This document shows positions 1 to 6,567 of a DNA stretch of 64,000 bases, piece after piece. The position numbers and the translations under genes were made by a program. Location: contig JBEKRX010000011.1 in the NCBI GenBank assembly GCA_049518415.1, forward strand, positions 32,587-96,586. Direction: 5' to 3'. The DNA is from CAVQND01 sp049518415. Its GTDB lineage: Bacteria; Verrucomicrobiota; Verrucomicrobiia; Limisphaerales; UBA8199. Below the pieces are notes generated by a model that was not told the DNA's origin, ran no database searches, and saw only the letters and a list, made by a program, of their open reading frames with translations. Each line of letters starts with the position of its first letter. Positions within the stretch are counted from its first letter, which is position 1.

Positions 1-1
1 C

Positions 2-1378
2 GCTTTGTCCGCTGCACCTGTCCTCCCCGGCCCGAACCTTCTGGCCGCCGAGGACCCTGGCCGTAAGCTCAACTGCGTCCAGATCGGTTGCGGCGGGCGC
101 GGCCTCGGCGCCCACCTCGACTGGCTGGTCAAACAGAGCAAGGACAACCTAGTGGCCATTGTGGACCCGGATGAGAGACGCCATGCCGAGGTGAAACGGT
201 TCCTGCAAAACCACGAGCAGGACCCCTCAAAACTCGAAGTCTTTACCGATTACCGCGTCATGTTCGACAAGCTCGGCAAGACCATTGACACCGTCTTCAT
301 CGCCACCCCCAACCATCAACACGCTCCCCCAGCCCTGCTGGCCATGCAAATGGGCAAGGCCGTCTTCTGCGAAAAGCCCCTCACCCACGACATCGCCGAG
401 GCCCGCAAGCTGCGCGAAATGGCCCGGCAATCCAAAGCCCCCACCCAAATGGGCAACCAGGGCCATTGCGAGGAAGGCTACCGCCGCCTCTGCGAATTCA
501 TCTGGGCCGGCGTGGTCGGCCAGATCACGCAAACCTATAGCTGGACCGACCGCGCCAACGGCAGCACCGGGCCCCGTCCACCCCCGCTCCCGGTCCCCGC
601 CGGCCTGCACTGGGATGAATGGCTTGGCCCGGCTCCCTTCCGCCAATACCACGCCGGCCTCCACCCCCACGACTGGCACGGCTGGTACGACTTCGGCAAC
701 GGCTCCCTGGGCAACATGGGCTGCCATGTCCAGGAGGGCGTCTTTTGGGCCCTCAAGGCGGGACATCCCACCAGCATCGAAGCCGAGGAAATCCGCGGCG
801 GCAGCAACGAATGTTTCCCTACCGGCGGCCGCCTGCGCTACGACATCCCCGCGCGCGGTGATATGCCCCCGCTCACGGCCTATTGGTATGAGGGCCTGAA
901 AAAAGATGCCAACGCCGCCCCCTCCGGCCTCCTGCAATCGGCCAAACACGAGGACCAGAACGTGCCGCCCCTGTTCACCGAACTGCTCAAGAAGTATCCC
1001 GACGAAGAATTCGACTATGGCGGCGGCACCTTCTATGTCGGCCAAAAGGGCATTCTCTACACCGGCACCTATGGCCGGATGCACATCCTGCCCCGGGAGA
1101 GGATGTCCGAATTCTCCCAGGTCCCCAAGACCCTGCCGCGTCCCAAAAACATCATGACCGACTTCCTCGACGCCTGTCGCGAAGGCAGGAAAGAAACCGC
1201 CGCCAGCTTCGATTTCGGCGCCCAACTCACCGAGTTCGTCCTCCTGGGCAACCTCGCCCAATACGCCGGCGTCGGCAATAAGGTGGAATGGGACGGCCCC
1301 AGCATGAAGGTCACCAACCTCCCCGAACTCAACCAGTGGCTCAAACGTCCCGTCCGCCCAGGCTGGCCGAGCTGCTGA
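2..1378 (+). CDS. Gfo/Idh/MocA family oxidoreductase, 5' end cut by the window
   Basis: This is an NAD(P)-dependent sugar or cyclitol dehydrogenase-like protein of the Gfo/Idh/MocA family. Near the start is the Rossmann motif NCVQIGCGGRG, and about 100 residues later the family EKP motif (VFCEKPLTHD). The C-terminal half is the usual alpha/beta substrate domain. The visible start ALSAAPVLPGPNLLAAEDP looks like the end of a TAT signal peptide, so the true start lies left of base 1. A TTG at position 5 could be mistaken for the start. The substrate cannot be deduced. No partner gene is adjacent: the downstream DNA is repeat-filled for 1.4 kb. Family assignment is secure, specificity is unknown. 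Confidence 0.9.
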   Translation, partial: ALSAAPVLPGPNLLAAEDPGRKLNCVQIGCGGRGLGAHLDWLVKQSKDNLVAIVDPDERRHAEVKRFLQNHEQDPSKLEVFTDYRVMFDKLGKTIDTVFIATPNHQHAPPALLAMQMGKAVFCEKPLTHDIAEARKLREMARQSKAPTQMGNQGHCEEGYRRLCEFIWAGVVGQITQTYSWTDRANGSTGPRPPPLPVPAGLHWDEWLGPAPFRQYHAGLHPHDWHGWYDFGNGSLGNMGCHVQEGVFWALKAGHPTSIEAEEIRGGSNECFPTGGRLRYDIPARGDMPPLTAYWYEGLKKDANAAPSGLLQSAKHEDQNVPPLFTELLKKYPDEEFDYGGGTFYVGQKGILYTGTYGRMHILPRERMSEFSQVPKTLPRPKNIMTDFLDACREGRKETAASFDFGAQLTEFVLLGNLAQYAGVGNKVEWDGPSMKVTNLPELNQWLKRPVRPGWPSC

Positions 1379-1398
1379 CCACGATGCGGGAGCGCGCG

Positions 1399-1755
1399 GC
1401 CAGTTTTTTGGCAAAAATGGCCAATGTGGCCAATGCAGGCAATGTGGCCAATGGAGCACGCCAATGCAGTTGATGTGGCCAATGCGGCCAATCCAGGCAA
1501 TGTGGCCAATGCAGCCAATGTGGCCAACGCAGTGTTCCGCGAGGTGGCGGGCCCGCCGCGGCGGGACGCCGCCGCGCTGGTCTGGCCTGCCTTATTTGCT
1601 GGTAATTCTCTTGCTTTAACCGCATCGGGAAAAGGGGTCTGGAGAGCAACAGCAGGGCCAGAAAACTTTCGAGATAATTGAGGGACCACGGCGGCCGTCC
1701 CTCACGAACCGTGAGGAAAATCGCCCCGCTCTCCCTCAACAACGCTGGCGGCGCT
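1399..1755 (+). repeat. Dispersed ~350-bp repeat, copy 1, with a 9-bp minisatellite
   Basis: Starts with GGCCAGTTTTTTGGCAAAAA and runs into an imperfect 9-bp tandem repeat (CCAATGTGG/CCAATGCAG, about 1419-1533). A GC palindrome (GCCGCGGCGGGA) and an AT-richer tail of about 190 bp follow. A second copy in the same orientation is at 63208-63558, sharing both the minisatellite and the tail. A fragment holding only the head is at 15812-15870. Because the period is nine, all six frames stay open (VANVAN, GQCGQC, WPMWPM on one strand; HIGHIG, LATLAT, HWPHWP on the other), which creates false ORFs. Confidence 0.85.
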
Positions 1756-1757
1756 CA

Positions 1758-2006
1758 TCAGGATGAAAAAGCGCATGGATGCGCTCGGGCTCGGAGTTGA
1801 TTTCGATAGGGTGGCAGCCCAAACCATGAAGGGTCCCGGCCAGGCAGGCGTGGAGGTCGGGAGGAGCCCGCAGAAAACGCAGAAAACGCAGAAGTCCCGC
1901 CCACGTAGGCATGGAGGTCGGCCCGGATGTCATCGGTTAGGCGAGGCTCACGGTGTTTGGTGGAGAAGACGAGGTGTGGGTAGAGCTTGGCAAGCGATTG
2001 TGGCAT
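1758..2006 (-). pseudogene. Decayed IS200/IS605-type (Y1 / REP-associated) transposase
   Basis: The minus strand from 2006 reads MPQSLAKLYPHLVFSTKHRE, then LTDDIRADLHAYVGG, the typical N-terminus of small Y1 transposases. A ~57-bp insertion follows, flanked by duplicated GGAGGTCGG and carrying three CGCAGAAAA-type units. The reading then resumes in another frame as LAGTLHGLGCHPIEINSEPE and RIHALFHP. The HUH motif, normally H-V-H, reads R-I-H, so the catalytic site is broken. The C-terminal half, including the nucleophilic tyrosine, is missing and repeat DNA takes its place. This is a dead remnant, but it sits beside REP-like palindromes (2028-2131) such as these transposases are known to mobilise. 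Confidence 0.75.
1852..1894 (+). repeat. 43-bp micro-repeat with three GCAGAAAAC units, copy 1
   Basis: Begins GGAGGTCGGGAGGAGCCCGC and continues with near-identical 9-bp units ending in GCAGAAG. It matches 4587-4629 at 42 of 43 positions. It interrupts the transposase remnant at GGAGGTC, and the GGAGGTCGG string recurs on the far side at 1912-1920, like a target duplication. Confidence 0.8.
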
Positions 2007-2027
2007 GGCTTTGTGGTTTTGGCGCCC

Positions 2028-2182
2028 ATTCAGGGCGCGCCTGGTTTTGTAAACGGCTCCCCAGGGCATCGGTCCCGCTAGGCGGGACCTCAGCCCTGGG
2101 CTGGGCTCTACCGGCCCGTCGGGCCGGAAACGCCGCTCATCCAATAACACGGACAGTACATCGCTTATTTCCGCAATCAAGC
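2028..2182 (+). repeat. REP-like palindromes plus 59-bp segment repeated inverted at 24475
   Basis: Contains GCGCCC/GGGCGC and CCCAGGGC/GCCCTGGG palindromes like those around argG. Bases 2124-2182 are the reverse complement of 24475-24533 with a single mismatch. It lies immediately upstream of the transposase remnant. Confidence 0.75.
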
Positions 2183-2218
2183 ACCAGATATGGCTGCTCT
2201 GGTTTCTGAAATAAACGG

Positions 2219-2500
2219 CTGTTTTTCAGGGCTTTTCAGGATTTTGGCCTGCCCGGGCTGCCCATTGCCCCTGCCCGCCCTCGCCGGCCTCACGGCTTTT
2301 TTTCTTCCTGCCTCCCAGACGCCAGAATCGCTCCTGAGCCGGTTCACGCTTCAGGAGCGAGCTATTAAACGAAGGACCCGGCGCTGGCTCCATGCTCGCC
2401 ATCACCACTGGCCCTGGCCGCTGCATCCGCCTGGCTTCCAACCTCTCGCTGCTCAGGACCACGCTTTTGGCACCAGCAGACGGCACCAAAAGCCTCGGTA
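2219..2500 (+). repeat. ~270-bp dispersed repeat, copy 1
   Basis: From CTGTTTTTCAGGGCTTTTCA through a segment containing CAGACGCCAGAATCGCTCCT to CAGACGGCA. It aligns with 4828-5103 with scattered substitutions and small indels. Both copies are downstream of a 43-bp micro-repeat, so the two loci share a composite architecture. No convincing protein is encoded: minus-strand reading frames are similar in the two copies only because the DNA is. The remaining 2501-2776 holds no recognisable gene. Confidence 0.75.
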
Positions 2501-2776
2501 AAGCCAGCGGTGCGCGAAATTCAGGGCTTGAGGACCAGGACTCGATGGGGCCGGCCAGTGCAGGTGAGCCCGCTGGTCATGCCGGCGTATCGGCAGGTTT
2601 GAGATTGACGCCCGGCCCGTGCCGAGTAAAATCCGGCAAGAGGTTGAACAGAATGAGCGGGGCCAGAAACGAATTCTCCATCACCCGTGCAGGGTCAATG
2701 AAAGGCGGCGCATCAAAAGCACTTTCTTATCAGTGAAAAGGACCTTCTTATCAGTTTCTTTGTTTGAGAATTGGAA

Positions 2777-4357
2777 ATGGATCGAGTGAGAATGAGTTCA
2801 ATGAATGCGGTGCCGACAATGATCAGGAAATCAATGCCGGGTTTTGTCTTGGGAGCGGCGATCGGGCTGCTTGGGGTGCATGCGGAGGCTTTCTCCCTTC
2901 TCGGGCCATGGGCTGACTGGATGCAACCGGACATCGGCTACCGGTTGGGGAGCGACATCGGCGGTCCTATGGACTTTGACGAGGGATACCGGTGGAATGT
3001 GCCCATCCTCACGTATGGTTTCGACCAGACGTTCCTGGATTACTTCGGCTCGGAGGGAGTCGCCGCGGTGGAAAGCGCGATCGATACCCTGAACGACCTC
3101 CCGCCAGCCTCCAGTATCGTGCTGTCGAATTATCCGCTGGCGTGCTTGCAACTGAACTATGGCGCGACCGCTCAGCACCTCCTCGACCTGAGGTCTTTCA
3201 CACTGAGCCTGCTCCTGGAACATATGGGGCTGGCGCCGCCGAGTCAGAGTGTGTTTGTCTTGCGGCAGTGGGACACAAATTTCTTTTTGTCTTACCCTGC
3301 CCAAAGCGCTTGGCCGCCCGGAACCATCCCCAACATCATCCTGATGAGGAACTTCGACCCTGAGACTCTCGTCCCGACCACTGTCATCAACGGCGAATGG
3401 TACACCGCCTGGATTGAGTTCCTCGGCACGTATGCTGTCATAATCCCGACTCGAGTTGGCCCGTTCCCGTTCGGTGACGAAGCAGTAGCTGGGGGGGTGA
3501 ACTTTGGTGAAAGCTATTATGGCGCTTTCTTTGACGGGCTGTCGCAGGATGATGTGGGCGGGTTGCGGTATCTGCTGAGCAGCAGTAACCAGAATTACGA
3601 GACCGTGCTGCCCGACGTGCAGGGGACGGACACGAACCCGGCGGAGTTCGTCAATGGAGCCTGGCGTCCGGGCGTGGAGAAAATCACGTTCGTGAGGCAC
3701 CCGCCAGGCACGAATACGGGCGGATTTGGGTGTTTTGTCTATCAGTTCACGGACACCTACATCACCAACGGGGTGCTAAGGCGACAGCATCTGGAACGGG
3801 TGATCGAGCGACCCGACTTTCTTTTCTGCGCGGGCGATACCGGGGCGGGAATCCCTTGGACGCCTTGGTTCGCGCGGACGGACACGGCGGGCTGGTTTAA
3901 TAACGCGGCGCTGAACTGGGATGATCCGACGAAGGCAGGGCCGGGGGTGATCCGGCCGCCCGTAACGATTACGTTTCAGAAGCTTGGCCCCGTTGTGGCA
4001 ACGATCGATGAAAACCCCCCTGGGCCGGCCTGGATAGACCCCTCGGGGTGGGGTTCGTTTGACGGCTCAACGAACGCTCCGGTCGTTTATCCGGCTGGAG
4101 TTGCGCAGACCAACAGCCAACTGCTGTTGCGTTTGCGCCTGTCCAACAATCTCGGTCAGCCCGGCGCGTCGCTTCAGCTTGGTGCTTACACATGGCAATT
4201 GCCCGTGGCAGTGGGCAGAGCGGCGTCTTTGCAGGCCTCCACGAATCTGGTCGATTGGGTATCCCTCGTGGAGGTTACAAACACTGGCGGCCTCATCGAG
4301 TGGTACCAATTTGGAACGGACCGGTCGCAGCGGTTCTTTCGGGCGGTGCCACAGTGA
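2777..4357 (+). CDS. Secreted protein of unknown function (Verrucomicrobia-type)
   Basis: About 526 residues. A hydrophobic segment (PGFVLGAAIGLLGVHAEA) follows a short basic stretch (MIRKS), giving a signal peptide, so the product is probably exported. The body is rich in aromatic residues and has no catalytic motif I can name. The C-terminus (LQASTNLVDW ... RFFRAVP) is a repeatedly seen ending of exported Verrucomicrobia proteins and may be a small beta-domain for surface association. I used the ATG at 2777. In-frame alternatives are TTG 2771 and ATGs 2792, 2801, 2819 and 2834; the last has AGGAAA upstream. The gene stands alone between repeat regions. Function unknown. Confidence 0.75.
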   Translation: MDRVRMSSMNAVPTMIRKSMPGFVLGAAIGLLGVHAEAFSLLGPWADWMQPDIGYRLGSDIGGPMDFDEGYRWNVPILTYGFDQTFLDYFGSEGVAAVESAIDTLNDLPPASSIVLSNYPLACLQLNYGATAQHLLDLRSFTLSLLLEHMGLAPPSQSVFVLRQWDTNFFLSYPAQSAWPPGTIPNIILMRNFDPETLVPTTVINGEWYTAWIEFLGTYAVIIPTRVGPFPFGDEAVAGGVNFGESYYGAFFDGLSQDDVGGLRYLLSSSNQNYETVLPDVQGTDTNPAEFVNGAWRPGVEKITFVRHPPGTNTGGFGCFVYQFTDTYITNGVLRRQHLERVIERPDFLFCAGDTGAGIPWTPWFARTDTAGWFNNAALNWDDPTKAGPGVIRPPVTITFQKLGPVVATIDENPPGPAWIDPSGWGSFDGSTNAPVVYPAGVAQTNSQLLLRLRLSNNLGQPGASLQLGAYTWQLPVAVGRAASLQASTNLVDWVSLVEVTNTGGLIEWYQFGTDRSQRFFRAVPQ

Positions 4358-4440
4358 CACGAACCGAGCCGGACCGTTTGCTGGGGTCTGTCCTACAATC
4401 TTTGCCTATATGAAAGGATTATAGGGCGCCCCCCACTCAG

Positions 4441-4593
4441 TACGGCCAGCGACTGACGCCGGCGGCGCAGGGCAAGGAATGCTTCCTACCCGCTCTCGGG
4501 TTGGGTGAGGGGCTTTTTCTTGGGGGGCGGGGGCGGGGTGGGGGGCCTGGCGTCCACTTTCTTTTTCAGGTCGTCCAGCTCCTGGCGGAGGTC
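4441..4593 (-). pseudogene. Duplicated 3' end of the M1 aminopeptidase gene
   Basis: The minus strand reads ELDDLKKKVDARPPTP, then PKKKPLTQPESG and a stop. This matches the last ~30 residues of the aminopeptidase at 6568 (ELDDLKKKLDARPPAP ... KKKPLTQPKSG). DNA similarity continues past the stop codon (GCCAGCGACTGACGCCGGCG here, the near-identical string at about 6522). It is therefore a copied gene end plus flank, not a separate gene. The copy breaks off exactly at GGAGGTC, where the 43-bp micro-repeat begins. Confidence 0.8.
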
Positions 4594-4629
4594 AGGAGGA
4601 GCCCGCAGAAAACGCAGAAAACGCAGAAG
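4587..4629 (+). repeat. 43-bp micro-repeat with three GCAGAAAAC units, copy 2
   Basis: 42 of 43 bases match 1852-1894. It begins within GGAGGTC of the duplicated aminopeptidase tail; the intact gene carries the same GGAGGTC at about 6665-6671 without the insert. A GC-rich stretch with CCCTTCAGGGCGC and CCCGCCGTGGCGGG palindromes follows. Confidence 0.8.
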
Positions 4630-4827
4630 CGCCCCTTCAGGGCGCGCGTGGTCCCGCCGTGGCGGGATACCGGCCCGCGCGCCGCGGCCAGGCTGCCGGG
4701 CTGCGCCGGGCTCCGCCCCGGCGAGCGTCGGGCTCTCGCCGCGCTGTGCTATGCGCCAGCCCGGCGCAGCGGGCCGCCCCGGCGAGCAGGCGCTGGCGCC
4801 GCCGGGTCGGGCTCCCGCGGGGCGGGA

Positions 4828-5103
4828 CTGTTTTTCAGGGCTTTTCAGGGTTTTGGCCTGCCTGGGCTGGCCATTGCCCCTGCCTGCGCTCGCCGGCCTC
4901 ACGGCTTTCTCTCCTTCTGCCTCCCAGACGCCAGAATCGCTCCTGAGCCGGCTCACGCTTCAGGAGCAAGCCATTAAACGAGGGGCCCGGCGCTGGCTCC
5001 ATCCTCGCCACCACCACCGGCCCCGGGCCGCTCCATCCGCCTGGCCACCAGGCTCTCGCTGGCCGAGACGACCTCCCCATGGGCACACCAGACGGCAACA
5101 AAA
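4828..5103 (+). repeat. ~270-bp dispersed repeat, copy 2
   Basis: Aligns with 2219-2500, same orientation, sharing TTTTTCAGGGCTTTTCAGG, CGCCAGAATCGCTCCTGAGC and CACGCTTCAGGAGC. Between 5104 and 5297 I see nothing assignable apart from a possible upstream extension of the next reading frame. Confidence 0.75.
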
Positions 5104-5297
5104 GCCGCCGTGGCGCCTTTTACCCACCTGCTGTAAACCTCGCCGAGAGGCTTGGGGCGCTGCGAAGGGGTTTTGCACTTGGGGCAATCCCCGAAACCTG
5201 CAGGGCTTTGAGAAAGCAATTTTGCTGGACGAGTCAGGAATGGAGCGTGATCCTTAGCCGTTTAAGAGTCAAACAAGCAGTCGAAAGGAAATTGGAC

Positions 5298-6407
5298 ATG
5301 AATGCAGAGCGTTTACATGCGATGGCGCTGGTTCTTCAAAAAGAGCATGCCTCGACCACAATCGTGCATAGATTCAATGCACTCCAGGAGGCTCTTCAAA
5401 ACTTGGTGAATCAAAACATTCCCCAGTATCAACAAGAATTGGTGAACGCACGCGGGGCCGTTTTGAGCGCACTTACCGACACACGCAGCGATAGTTTTAG
5501 TCCGGCGTGGAGGCAGCTGCTCAAGGAGATGGGCATCGAAGGTCTGTGCGGGAGGGAACTTAAGGCAAAAGTCGTCGATATCTTTCAGAGAAACCAGATG
5601 ACTCCGGCCGTCGCGTTAAAGGAGTTGGCCGGGGTCAAGAATGAGCTCAAGTCATTTGATGACGCCCTCAATCAACTTATTGCGGCCTTTAAGCTGTTCA
5701 AAATTGGCGATGAAACACTGGAACCGGGCCAGTGCGAAATCGGAATGCTTATTCCGAGAGCCGGGGTGCGGAACGAACTTCTGGAATTCGGCCACGAGTT
5801 GAGGGAACTCGCCTTCGTCTTGAATACATTTTCAGAGGTCACGACGGGAAAGCCGGATGCCCTTGAAATCAAAACAATCTCATCGACTGACCTGACTGTA
5901 TATCTTAAAGCGGGAATTCGCATCGCGAGGTGCACCGCTCTGGCCATCGAGCGCATTGTGGCGCTTTACAAGCAACTTATGGAAATCAAGAAACTTCGCT
6001 CCGAGTTGATTACGCATGGAGTGCCGGAGAAGCAGGTGGCGGGTGTTGAAGTTCACGCCAATCAACTCATGGAGAAGGGCATTGAAGAATTAACCGTGGA
6101 AATCATGCAAGGGTTCCACGAAGGGAAAGACGGCGGTAGGAAAAATGAACTGACAACTGCTGTCCGCATTTCCCTTAATCGAATTGCGAACCGTGTAGAC
6201 CGCGGCTACAACATCGAAGTCAGAGCCGAACCGCTGGGCAAGGTCGCTAAGGAGGATGAGGATGCAAAAAAGGTGGAGGCGCACATCCAGGCTATTCTGT
6301 CCACGTCTAAGGACATGCAGTTCATGAGAATAGAAGGCGCGCCAATCCTGTCCTTGCCGGAGGGCGAGCCGAAACCTAGGGCGAAAAAGGAGCCCACCCA
6401 GCAGTGA
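5298..6407 (+). CDS. Hypothetical protein, mostly helical, cytoplasmic
   Basis: 369 residues from ATG 5298, which has a good Shine-Dalgarno (GAAAGGAA) at about 9 nt. The open frame continues upstream to 5079 through repeat DNA, but that part is compositionally unlike the rest. No signal peptide or membrane segment. The sequence is charged and predicted largely helical (LHAMALVLQKEHASTTIVHR ... FNALQEALQNLVNQ), with no enzymatic motif. Base composition is noticeably more AT-rich than neighbouring genes, which suggests acquisition. I cannot assign a family. Neighbours give no clue: repeats on the left and the convergent aminopeptidase on the right. Confidence 0.65.
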   Translation: MNAERLHAMALVLQKEHASTTIVHRFNALQEALQNLVNQNIPQYQQELVNARGAVLSALTDTRSDSFSPAWRQLLKEMGIEGLCGRELKAKVVDIFQRNQMTPAVALKELAGVKNELKSFDDALNQLIAAFKLFKIGDETLEPGQCEIGMLIPRAGVRNELLEFGHELRELAFVLNTFSEVTTGKPDALEIKTISSTDLTVYLKAGIRIARCTALAIERIVALYKQLMEIKKLRSELITHGVPEKQVAGVEVHANQLMEKGIEELTVEIMQGFHEGKDGGRKNELTTAVRISLNRIANRVDRGYNIEVRAEPLGKVAKEDEDAKKVEAHIQAILSTSKDMQFMRIEGAPILSLPEGEPKPRAKKEPTQQ

Positions 6408-6567
6408 GGCACGCCAGCCCCACCTCAGTTTCGTTTGGGTGCTCCAACAAAGCAGCGACAGCTGAACGACAGGGCGTGTGTCTGTTCCCCGACCCCGCGG
6501 ACGGCCCGGCCCCAGTCGCGGCCAGCGACGGACGCCGGCGGCGGGAAAGGCCAGGAAACGCCCATGC

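Noticed and set aside
1415..1533. CRISPR array
   Set aside because: Repeat unit is 9 bp with no unique spacers and no cas genes nearby.
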